Shown one piece after another: positions 12,660-23,290 of a stretch of DNA of 64,000 nucleotides. A program made the translations under genes and the position numbers. This DNA comes from Lanius collurio (lineage: Eukaryota; Chordata; Aves; Passeriformes; Laniidae), in NCBI GenBank assembly GCA_020086605.1, contig JACBWW010000004.1, forward strand, positions 38,355,230-38,419,229. Reading direction: 5' to 3'. Numbering within the stretch: the first letter of the stretch is position 1; each line of letters begins with the position of its first letter. The notes under the pieces were generated by a model. That model was not told where the DNA came from. It did not search any database and was given only the letters and a program-made list of their open reading frames with translations.

Positions 12660-13500
12660 AGAATTATAAAAAGTCCCTAATGAAGAAATAAGAAATGATC
12701 ATGCTGAAGAGAAGGGAGAGGTATAAGTCCTAGCAACATTAAAAAAAATTAATTGTTTTGATACAAGAAATGTGCTAATGAAATTCACTGCCAGCACCAG
12801 TTGCGAGATAATGTCAATACAGAGAAAAATTGGAATATCACAAAAGAAGAACTGAAAGTCCTCTGGGACCAAAGTAGAAGATAAAAGGACAGAGTACAAA
12901 GTCATGCATGCAAGAGTGAAAAAGAATTTCTGCTATATGACAGGAAGAAGTTATCCATAGATAATTGGGTGACAATGAGACACTACAATGATTCAGCTGT
13001 AATAAAGGCAAAAGCTATCAAGAATATTTTGGGACAAATGTTTCCAGATGAAAAACCAAAGTTGTATGTAGTAAAGGCACATAGAAAAATCTTGTTTATA
13101 CAGGCAGTTTTGGATACTGATATTCAACAGTGACAAGTTCAGCCCAAATCAATTCAGGGAGCAGTATTAGGAGCAGGAGATGGCTGGAGACTGTTGGACT
13201 TATGAGTAGGCTTAGGTTAAAAAAAAAGACTAAGAGGATAAATGATTGCTTTAGACAGATAATTCTGAGATATCGATGCCAATGTGGGAAGAGAGCTGTT
13301 TAAGCTAAAGGATGTAAACAGACCATGAAGCATGGAGTTGTTAACAGGCTATAACTAAATACAGGCTGGCAGCAAGAGGCTTTCTAACTATTAGAAGAGT
13401 AAAACTGGAATAGCTTATTTCTACACTATCATAGCAACAGAGGCAAAATCTGTATTTTATTAAAAGATGAGGCTGGAAAATGTTCTGGACCATAGCTGTC
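12660..13500 (+). mobile_element. ancient, highly diverged CR1/L3-like LINE, 3' part
   Basis: Several collinear blocks resemble the 3' half of old amniote CR1-type LINEs, covering the end of the reverse transcriptase ORF and the region after it. They appear in the expected order: an AAAGTCATGCA block near 12900; an ATTCAGCTGTAATAAAGGC block near 12990; an AGACTAAGAGGATAAATGAT block near 13230; a GAGAGCTGTTTAAGCTAAAGG block near 13290; and a GGCTTTCTAACTATTAGAAG block near 13377 followed by CTGGAATAGC. Frames are full of stops and indels and there is no intact protein. Its divergence far exceeds that of the other CR1 copies here, so it probably predates modern birds. No 3' tail repeat is visible. 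Class assignment is from recognition, without alignment. Confidence 0.7.
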
Positions 13501-14229
13501 TGTAGTGGGAGATTCATCTGAAATTGTGCATTTGTTAGCATAAATTCAGTATGGGTAAAGCCTTATCTCCACTAGAATGCAACAGACCTAAAAGGATGTG
13601 GACATGCAGTAAAAATTCATTCTTGCCAATGAAAGAAACAACTGCTTTCAACAGCTGGTGTGAGTGTCCCTGTGCTGAAGTTATCACTCAAACCAGGCAA
13701 GCAGCCGTCCTGAGTCATTGCAGGCAAAAGCTGCCAGGTCACTTTAAATTCTCTCACTTACATACACTGACTGATTCTGCCTGAAGCAACTTAGGGAATG
13801 CTCATGAAAAATATTTTGCTGGCAGATCCAGGTAACAAGCGGCAAGATGTGGTAATTTCTTCTACCAACACATCTGGATCAGAAACACAACATTTTTTTT
13901 TATACTGGGTCACAAAACTGTACAACTGCTTATTTTGGACCCTATTGAACTGGTATAAACATACCCATGCCAAGTAGTTAATTCCTAAAAGATTTATTCT
14001 ACTAAGATATATAGTGATATAAATATTTCAGTGAAATATAGTGTTCCTAATCTAAATAGTTGTACTGGGTTAAAAGTTATGTGTAGAGTGAGCTAGAAGA
14101 AGCAGGCATTATCAATCTACTCTGTTGTTCTTATGAGACCAAAGCAATAGTAATCACATTACACTGAAGTCCTGACACAATTAACAAGCATGCTGAAATG
14201 AAAAAAATTCACTTTAGTGCCCCTGAAAG

Positions 14230-14460
14230 CTTTATTGTAGTTAGCAAGTGTTCATTTTCATAATAATATAATTGCAGGAAAGGAAAATTGCAGGTAATTG
14301 CTGTTGTTGTGACCTTGATCTTTTAGTAACATAATTAATGTAATTGCTACTATTTTGAATCCTATCCTTTCATGGGCAGCTTCAAAGCCTTTGAGCAGAG
14401 TGATAAGGGCAAAGGTGCAACTTAATTTTTTTTTTCCCTGCACCTTTGTTGCCATATGGA
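14230..14460. promoter_or_regulatory. possible conserved non-coding element with a nuclear-receptor half-site
   Basis: This AT-rich, repeat-free block contains TGACCTTGA at 14310-14318, an exact extended nuclear-receptor half-site (reverse TCAAGGTCA, the estrogen-related-receptor type), among several TAATT and ATTA words. The half-site is seen directly. Regulatory activity and conservation are inferred. Confidence 0.25.
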
Positions 14461-15629
14461 AAATAATTCACCTTTTGCTGAAGTTCTGTTTTGTGTTTGG
14501 AAGCTTTTCCTTTCAGTTTTCCCCATCCTAATTTCCTATATGACTCTTAAATGTTTACACAACACACTCTTTAAACACTGTTGACAATTTTGAAAATCAA
14601 CACTACTAAAAATCTTTTCAAAAGCAAATAATTTCGTTTAATGGCAAATGTCTTACTTCTACAGTAGCTTTTGTGATTAAGGAATACTTCACATACTGAT
14701 TCTCTGAACGAGCTAAAAATGCCTCAAAGGTGCTTGTGTGTATACATATTTACCTTTTCACACAGGGAACAGAAGGTTCAATGTCATTAGAACAGAAAAT
14801 GCACATATCCACTGTTGGATACAATCTAGTAGCATGGAAGACTCAAAAAACACTTCAGTAAATGCCTGTGGAGGGATTTAAAACAAGGACATGCAAATAG
14901 TTCTCCAGAGCACTCTGACAGACTTTAACCATTTCCACCTAGGATTCTCCCCCTACCTGTTTTTACATTTAGCATTTATTACAGGCTTCGTCTCCCTTTT
15001 TCATTCAGTTATTGAACCCAAGTAAAAATTAATCCACATCTTGCCTCAAATACAGTTTCTCACCCTGTGACTTGAAAGTACTATGCTATCTCCTCTCATT
15101 CTGAAGCCAGCGAGCAGCTCTTTCCAACGCACCTTTAGGACCCTACAGATCCCTTTCCCAATTAAATATTTCCATATGATATATGATAACGTAGACTAAA
15201 ACCTCAGAATCTGTGGTTACTGACTGTGACACACACCCGTATCTGGGCTTAACTCAACCATTTGTTATTTGGCTTTCAATTAATTTCTTTCTTTTTGTTT
15301 TCATTTTAGGCTTCTGTTTGTTTTATGCCCTGTCTCTTCAGGTTAAGATTTCTTTCATCTTCCTGATATTCTCATCCATTTTTCCAGCAACAAGTAACAC
15401 TGGGGTTCCCATCTGCTAGAACACTGATTCTCACAGACAGATCTCTTGGCCTTGGCTGTCAAGATTACAGGATCATAACCTCCAAGTGAAAGAAAATTGA
15501 GATCTATTTCATAATGCCTATGTATTCATTCATCTGCTGTCAACATAGCCTCTTCATCTCCAAACACTTTTTCTTTCATTGTGTTTAAGCAAAACAGTTG
15601 TCTTCTTTTTCTTCCTTTTTTGCTTTTTC

Positions 15630-15645
15630 TTTTTTTTTTTTTTTT
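15630..15645. repeat. T16 homopolymer within a pyrimidine-rich tract
   Basis: Sixteen consecutive T lie inside a CT-rich stretch (about 15599-15657), immediately upstream of the ERVL-like remnant. Confidence 0.9.
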
Positions 15646-15669
15646 ATTTTCCTTTTTGCCCAGTCTTCT

Positions 15670-16181
15670 TTATAATCAAAATCTGCTCAGAGATAAGGCT
15701 CAGAACTTGTACAACTAATTTTAAGCCAGAAAGAACCAGGGGTGGTGTTTCTACTGCATATGCCTTTAAGTTGTTGTAGTCCATGACAGGAGTTGTGTGT
15801 TATAGAAATTACCATAACAGGAACCATCCAAGCTAATGGAGAAGGAGCCTTACAAAAAGCAATTGCAGTGCAGCAGTGACCTAAGCTGAGCTGGTTTGGT
15901 GCCCAGCAACTCCTCACACACACCATCTCTCCAGTCCACAGTGAACACCTTAACAGGTGCAGACCAGAGTCATGGACTAAATGAACCCAATGAACATTCT
16001 GAGGACATTTGTGGACATTTTATGGACATTTTGTAGACACGGTCCTTAGACTTAAGGGAACAATGTCTGTGTATCATATCAAAGGATAGGGAGGGAGGAG
16101 GTGTTTAATGAGATGGTTTTGGATACAGTGGGACATGATGTAAATGGTACTGAATAAAATGTAGAAGGTTCAGGGTTTGGC
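15670..16181 (+). mobile_element. ERVL-like endogenous retrovirus, 3' internal remnant
   Basis: This segment resembles the part just upstream of the 3' LTR in avian ERVL-type elements. It has a block ending in GCAGTGCAGCAGTGACC near 15882, a CACACACACCATCTC block near 15920, then a ladder of GGACATTT units (16003, 16013, 16024; period 10-11 bases) and an AGGATAGGGAGGGAGGAGG purine block near 16085. No gag or pol frame survives, so the element is truncated at its 5' side. Boundaries are approximate and the family is assigned by eye. Confidence 0.65.
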
Positions 16182-16703
16182 TGAGGTAATGTTAATATTT
16201 CCTCACAGTGGCTAGTATAGAGTTATATTTTGTATTTGTGCTAAGCAAAGGGTTGATAATACAGAGATATTTTTGCTCTTGCTGAGCAGGGCTCACACAG
16301 AGCCAAGGCCTTTTCTGCTTCTTGAGCAGCCACAGCGGTGAGGGGGCTGGGGGTGCTGGAGGTTGAGAGGGGACACCGCTGGGACAGGTGATCCCAGCTG
16401 ACCAAAGGGATTTTCCACACCATGTGACATCATGCTCAGTATATAAAGTGGGGGGGAGGAAGGAAGAAGGGACGACATTTGGAGTGACGACATTTGTCTT
16501 CCCCCCAGCCCTACTTTTCTGGGGTTGGCTGAACACCTATCTGCCCACGGGATGTAATGAAAGAATTCCTTGGTTTGCTTTGCTCCTGTGAGTGGCTTTC
16601 ACTTTACCTATTGAGCTAGCTTTTGATTGTCTCCCTGGTCCTGCTGGTGAGGGAGGGAGCAACTGTGTGGTAGTTGGTTGCTGACTGGAGTTAAATCATG
16701 ACT
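16182..16703 (+). mobile_element. ERVL-like LTR
   Basis: This is a full-length-looking LTR in plus orientation. Landmarks in order are a promoter segment CATGTGACATCATGCTCAG directly before TATATAAA (16440-16447), a G/A-rich leader (16450-16470), a repeated GACGACATTTG motif, then a GAATTCCTTGGTTTGCTTTGC block (16563-16583) and an end resembling GGAGTTAAATCATGAC. The usual ATTAAA-type polyadenylation word in the CCTATT context near 16600 reads ATTGAG here, so the copy's own signal is probably dead. A fragment of the same family lies reversed at 55636-55830. The target-site duplication was not resolved and the start could be off by tens of bases. Confidence 0.85.
16440..16447 (+). promoter_or_regulatory. 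TATA box of the ERVL-like LTR
   Basis: TATATAAA lies immediately after CATGCTCAG, the usual U3 promoter position in this LTR family. A CRE-like TGACATCA lies just upstream (16426-16433). Confidence 0.6.
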
Positions 16704-19700
16704 ACTGGTAAAAGCTATTTAAAGCTAGTTACTTACCCCTTCCCTCTGCAAGCTCATACTCCCATTAATGGAGAGACCAAGAAAATAATTTATCATTATC
16801 CTTCTCTTTAAGAGTTTATACTGTAACTCTTTCCTTAGACTGAGGACTTTCTGGGAGTATTTTAGGTTGCAAATAAGATTACCCTGTGAATATATTTAGT
16901 AAGTGTAGGTTTTTATTCATCCTGTATGTGTATGTTCAGTCTGAGTTTGTAATCTAACCAACCAAGCCTCCTTCTCCGCAATAGCTTACTCACTGCATAT
17001 AGAAAGGGCACAGAGAGAACACAAATGTAATAGCCTGAATGTTAATTATCTTCTGCTTTTAAGTTCCAAGTGGAAATTGTTTGTTAAAGAGATTGAAATC
17101 TCTGAAGGTATCTCGAGGGCACATTCCAGCCCTTGGGAAACATTTTCAAAAACCCACACAGAATGGTAAGGCTTTTATAGAATTCCATCAAGGAAACAGT
17201 TAAAAACTGACTTTTCAAAATCAAGGTTACTGCAAGTGTATTATCATGATGGCAGCCACATCCTTCTCTTCTTCTGGTCTTGCTTTCTAACCTTGTCTCT
17301 GTTGAAAGTCTCTAGAGCTTCTTCAGCCAAGTATCACATAGTTCCTGAATACATTCCCTGCTCTTTTTCCCCTCCTATTAAGTCCAAACTTCTTGACACA
17401 GAAGCTTTCTCAGCATCCTCTTCTCCCTGTGTTCCCTTGTTATTCCTCCTTGCTACAATCCCCTCACCTCTAGTAAGGATAACATCTTTGTGGCTTTTCT
17501 CATTCTTCTTTCCATTACTGCCCTCGTGTGGCATCAAATTCTACCTTCTTCAAGTGCATCAAGAAACCCTCTTCAGCACTGTAAGATCAAAGACTGTCCT
17601 TCCAGCTACACAGACTGTTATTCTTCTGAGAAAACACAAGAGACTTAAGGGTGGGCTAAGATCTCCCATGCATATTTGGTTTTTTCAGAACATGCTGCAG
17701 AGCTGGGGTTGAATAGCACATGAATAGAATGTCTAAATTCCCAAAGTCTTCATTTGGTTTCTGAGTTCCCTTTGAAGAAGTTACGCTTCTATTAATAATT
17801 ATGGAAAACTTCCAAAAATCGCTCTGTAGTCACTGGGTTTTAAATGGCAGCAGAATTTGGTCCCAATGAGTGCAAGGAAGCTATAATTCTTCTTTGATTT
17901 GGCACCATAAAATCATATCATTAACAGAGGGATGAGGTATGACCTAAACCTTGGGATGAGTGAACAGCACAGAAAATTCTTCAGCATTAACAGACCTTGG
18001 AGATACAGCTGGATTTCTCACATATGCACAGCAGCAGCCAGTGCTCTTAAATCATGAGGTTTTACGACACCCTAGTGAACAAGCAGGTAAATCTGATCAG
18101 AATTGATTTGCTGCTGCCTTGTCACAGAAGAAAAGCTCAAATTCCTTTGCTGCTGAAAACCGACAGAAAAATCTGCACCAGTTTTCAGTTCATTATAAGC
18201 TAAATGATGACAATGAACAACGCGAATATTTTGTTTTCCATGTAGTTTAATCCCTGGTGTACTTTTTGTTTAGTTACAACATGTCTCAGATAGGAATGCA
18301 TCAAAGCATAATATAAGTTTTAATAGCTGTGCTTATGTGGAGAGAAGTATACATGTGGGCTCTATTCCCCTATACCGTACCAGCCGTGGGAAATTTATTT
18401 AGATTTTTTGTGCATCTGCTGCCTCAAAATGAACATTTTTATACTCATTAGGGATACATCTTGATGAATATGAACTTTTCAACTACTCTTAATCTTCAGT
18501 TGCTGGCTGTTTTTTTCTGATATAAACCTCGTCTTGTGTGTGTGCACATGCCCAGCAGCATGTTCTCAGATGATGGGAGAATAACATGTCAGATCCTCCC
18601 CTGACAGTTCTATGAGTCCTGCATGTGCTGCTTGCTCAAGGCTGTATTCTTTATGTAGCAGGAAAATAGCAAGAAATGGCTTTCAGGAACCAGGAGCAAG
18701 GAGAAGGATAGAGTGTGGGCATAGCTGTGTGTTTAAATAAGCAAAAAGTGTCAGAGAGGAGCTATTATCTTCATTAAACACCAAAAAGCTAGACAAGTAA
18801 GCAAAAACTCATAGGAACCTCCAGATTATCTAGATCCTATTTTGCTTTTAGAGATTGGTGTCTGGGAGGACTAGGACTAGGCCCTCTGTGTGCTCTTAAC
18901 TTTCTGTATGACATTAGATGAACTATTTGCATATACTTTTAAGCATTCATCCAAATTAGCATATTAAAATGCCTCAACGGAATTTTACCTTCTTTTGAAG
19001 CAATATTGCAACACTGCCATTTCTCAGGCTACAAAACACTGCCACCTTTGAAGCTGTTACATAACCAGAGGACCAAACCCTCCTCCTCTCACATGCAGCT
19101 TAAATGCATATCTTCATAGTTAATTGCTAAGCTATCCAAAAGAGCCTGACCTGTTAAGACAGATGCTGCACAAAAATGTGACAAAAAGCCAAACCCTCCC
19201 CAGAGACCATTCAATGGAAGCTGAAAGGGAAGACACAAGCAAAAAAAATTTAAAAATTATAAAAAAGAAATCAACAGGTAAGTGTGTAACCACTACCTGT
19301 GCCATATATGGTACGTCATGGCAATAATGTGATTATTATAAAATTTAAAGCAGCCAAGAAGCCATCTTCACTGCAGCTGTTTGTATGAGCCGTGGCTACC
19401 TATTCTTCACTGGGTAGTATTTGCTCCTCACCTTCCTGCATTTTACATTTTGCAAAAGCAGAATTCTATGGGCATTTCAACTGCATAAAATATTATCATT
19501 CTTTATGCACCCAAACACTTTAGCAAATGAAGCCGATACCTGCCTTGATGAGGTCTCAAACCCTAACTCAAAGGCTTTTGCTGATGAAATATTGTCTACT
19601 CTTTATTTGCTGCTTTGTTCATAATATGCAGAAATATGTAAAGCATAAAATTTCTGATGATCTAAGAATGTTCACCTTGACTCTAGGACAACTTATTGAA

Positions 19701-22700
19701 TTCTTATGTATTTAGAGCTATGCCATTAATCCACACTCACAGAAAGAAAAAATCCCAGAAACATAAGAAAAATCAAAAAGTCACTAAAGAAGGGGGGGGA
19801 GGAATAAAGAATAGAGAAGGAGGGATTTATTTCATTTTAATTAATTCAGTAATTCTTCATCTATATGCTTGACTCACATTTATGACAATGCAGGGATGTG
19901 CAGAAACATTGCTTAAGAATCTTACAAGTAATTTATACTAATCAGAATAAAATTTCACCTGAATACTAAGAATATATTTCTTTGAGGAGAAAAATATTTG
20001 ATAAAACTCTATCACAAGCAAACGAAAGTAAACAAACCCATTTTAAACAACAAAATCACTTTGAAAAGTTGAAAAATTAAATTGACTGTTGTAAAAAAGA
20101 GGATTTGCCTGCCACAAAACCCTCACTTTCAGCTTGATTATGCAACTTAAATGACATCTGCATTTTAATCCCTGCTTGGAAGTCTGCTGGTAGAATTAAT
20201 AATTATAATCAAAACCCATGAAAGTCCATGCTAATGATAAGATAAAGAACTTACTCCCACCACCTATAGTGAGAAGTTAATCTTCCTCAATGTCCTAATC
20301 TACTGACATACAGGATTTCATATGAAATAAGGTCTTAATAATGAATAATGCCTATGAATTATTCTGTTGAGCAGAAAATGGAAGATTAAAGAAGGAGCTC
20401 TGAAGAATTAGGTATCTCTGATTTTTTCCAATGTTAAGACTGCTTCTCCAGTTCCCTCCCCCTTTTTCATAAAATACCAAACCAAATATAACCAGATTAA
20501 AAAATCCAACCAAAATATTTTTTTATACTTGCTGTCATTTACTCCAGAGAACTGACTCGTCAGTGGAACATGGAAGCCAAGTCCCTTCTTTAACAAACAG
20601 TTTGGGAGTTTGAATTTGGCACTTGCAGAAAGTCAGTTTCCTGCCTGTACTGTTTAACAAAATTAATCTTTGCATATGTACTCTACAAAGCAGAAGGAGA
20701 TGAGACAGACTGTAAATAATATTTATTTACTTGTGTTTGAAATCTGCAACCAGAGAACAGTTACTTGGGCTTAGCAGATGTTTCATTGTTGCAACTGACT
20801 TCCTTAGCCAGATTTGTAAAAAATTAATAGATCTGCAAATTTCGAAATTTTCAATTTCAAAAGCATTAGGTACCTTCATTTTTGAATGACAAACTTGGGC
20901 CATCCTTGAGGGGGTATGTACCCTTTTGGAAATAGAGAGCATAGAAAATCAAAGTCCTTTATAGTCTGTACTTGGGTATCAAATATTGATGAAGGGTGCT
21001 CTTATTGATGTCATTTGACCTGTGACTGAGCTGCTTCATTGAGACAGCAGATACCAAAATGGCACCTAACTCTGTAACCCGTACAAAGAAATGTCAGTCA
21101 TCAAGGACTGCACTGGTTTTGACAATTTGGAACATTAGGTAGTCCAACAAAGCTTGAAATAGTAAATATATAAGTGAAATATTATTTAATTCACCAACAA
21201 GCACACTACAGAATTTCTATATGTGTGTTGATTTGGAAGTACAAGAGAAAAAATAATAAGGAGCATGCAGCATTTTGAAAACAAGTGGGCTGTACAAGAC
21301 AGTCACCATCAAATCCTACAAGTTGAAAGAGAATATTCATCTACAGTTGCTTTTACTCTAGTGGTCCTTATCAGAAGTAAAAAGAATTAGTCACATCTAC
21401 ATTTCTGGCCAAACTCACTGGAAGAGTCAGTGCTTTCACCAAAGCCAGTAAGACCAAAATGTAGGAAGACATGATAATGAAAAGTGGAGGAAACCGCAGT
21501 TTTTACTCACTGTCCCCCCGTGACCATCCCACCACAGCTGCTTGGTGTTAGAAGAGTGCTTATGGCTCCTGGTGTCCCATTCTGCAGGCACGCACCAGGG
21601 GCCCAGGCAGGGCTAAAAAACTGCAGCATCTCAGAGAAGGTCTATGGATCCGTATATATTTCAAACTGCAGATTTGGATGTGTCGGTTTTAATCGGATTA
21701 CAATGCCCAAATTTTCTCTCCAATGCATGAGGTAGGGCATGAGCAAATCCTGTTATAATGTTACACCCAAAATAAGACCTCTAAGAATACATCCATAATG
21801 ACTGTTGGGGGTTGTCCTTCACTGAGGGGTCACTTGTTTTCTTGTTGGCAGCAGCTTGAAAACGAGGCAGGGCTGAAAGCCCTTAGCTAAAAGTTTTCAG
21901 ATAAGCTTTCTTAATGGTTCTTTAATTTTCTGAATGCATTTTACTACATTTCTCCCTAGTTGTTTAAAAATAGAGTTAATTAAAATCTGTGATAATCAAC
22001 GAAACAGGTACTAGTTTAGGTATAAAATGAGATAGAGAGGCGGAAAAATTGCTTCAGGTGCTAGGCATAGATCTCAGAAATACTAGTCTCCCTTTCTCCT
22101 CATCACACTAACCTTTTTCTGAGAGTATTTTTTGTATTTTTCAACACATGAAAGTCACTAGCTAACGTGTTTTTGGCTATACCCTCCTTCCTGTGCCACC
22201 CACAACCTCTCCCCCCAAAAACTAAAAGAAATATTTCATGTTCCAAAGTAGAAGGTGTTCCAGAGTTTATATGGAATGGTTTGGGTAAAGGAAGCAAGTT
22301 TTATTTTCATGAGCTTAAAGGAAAGCATTCATTTGGGGTTGAATCTCAATAAGAAAAGGGGTCAGGCAGAGAGCACTAAGAGGTAAGCAATGCCAAAGAG
22401 CAGGTGGACATAAAAGGGAACATCAGTCCCTCAAAGAGCTGCACGGGGCATGGAAAGATCATCATCATTCATTCAGCATTTGCCCAGGGGTAATTCAAGG
22501 GACTGTCATCGAGTCAGCAGGTGAAAATATTTGAAAGCCAGAAAATGCCAAGTCTTTTGATGTTCACTTGAAGGTTTTGACAGACAAACTTTTATCACTG
22601 CACGGCATTTGCCTTTGACTATTTACTTAATTTATGAATATGGGAAGGGGGGAGGTAAATTATTGCCTGTTTCTCTTAATTTGAGTGGATGTAGTCTTGG

Positions 22701-23055
22701 AGCAATGGAAAAGACAAGTACACCCAACAATATGTGGGAATTACAAAATTCAGCTCAATAAATACCCTCTGTTTGTAGACATAGTATGGATATGGGATTA
22801 CTTAAGCTTGAGGAAATGGATATGCAACTTGATGACAGCCCCAAGAAGAAGGGAAGGGAAGATTTGAGTCTGACTAAATTGGCATTTTCAAGCACAACTA
22901 AGCATTGAGTACTGAAGATAGTAATGATAGCAACTAGGACACCTATAACTCATTTCTGACTAATCTAGCTGGACTAACAAATTCCCCAAGCATGGTGAAT
23001 AAAGCTACACAAGCAGATGCATGTGAACCCAGAGAACAGCTGCTCTTGCTCCTGC
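16704..23055. other. unique intergenic or intronic DNA
   Basis: No mobile element or gene was recognised. A plus-strand frame at 17236-17712 (158 codons) is rich in serine, leucine and phenylalanine, as chance frames over pyrimidine-rich DNA are. A plus-strand frame at 21484-21735 ends next to GAGGTAGGG and keeps a few CpG, but shows no domain. A run of G (19792-19799) and a 14-base palindrome at 20837-20850 (AAATTTCGAAATTT) are minor. Confidence 0.5.
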
Positions 23056-23290
23056 AGAGTCACAGACTCCTTTAGCTTGGAAAAGGTCTCTGAGATCAGG
23101 ACCAACCTGTGGCTGATCACCACCTTGTCAGCTAGAGTACAGCACTAAGGGCTATGGTCAGTCATTTCTTGAACACCTCCAGGGATAGTGACTCCACCAC
23201 CTCCCTGGGCACTCCATTGTAATGTTTAACAACCATTTGCATTAAGAAATTCCCTCTAATGTCCAGTCTGAACTTCCCCTGGCAAAAAAG
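23056..23290 (-). mobile_element. CR1 LINE, 3'-end fragment
   Basis: Read on the plus strand, it starts with the reverse of a CR1 tail (AGTCACAGACTCCTTTAGC, TTGGAAAAGGTCTCTGAGATC), then continues through the characteristic AACACCTCCAGGGATAGTGAC and CCACCTCCCTGGGCA blocks to AACTTCCCCTGG. It is therefore a 5'-truncated CR1 inserted on the minus strand, covering the 3' UTR and the last reverse-transcriptase codons. No intact ORF remains. Similarity fades after about 23285. Confidence 0.92.

Larger units (their letters stand above)
13501..15669. other. unique DNA with a possible conserved element
   Basis: No gene was recognised. The block at 14230-14460 is described separately. A pyrimidine-rich stretch leads into the T16 run at 15630-15645. 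The short open frames do not look coding. Confidence 0.5.

Noticed and set aside
17236..17712. 158-codon plus-strand frame
   Set aside because: It lies over pyrimidine-rich DNA, which is naturally poor in stop codons. The protein is serine/leucine/phenylalanine-rich with no motif.
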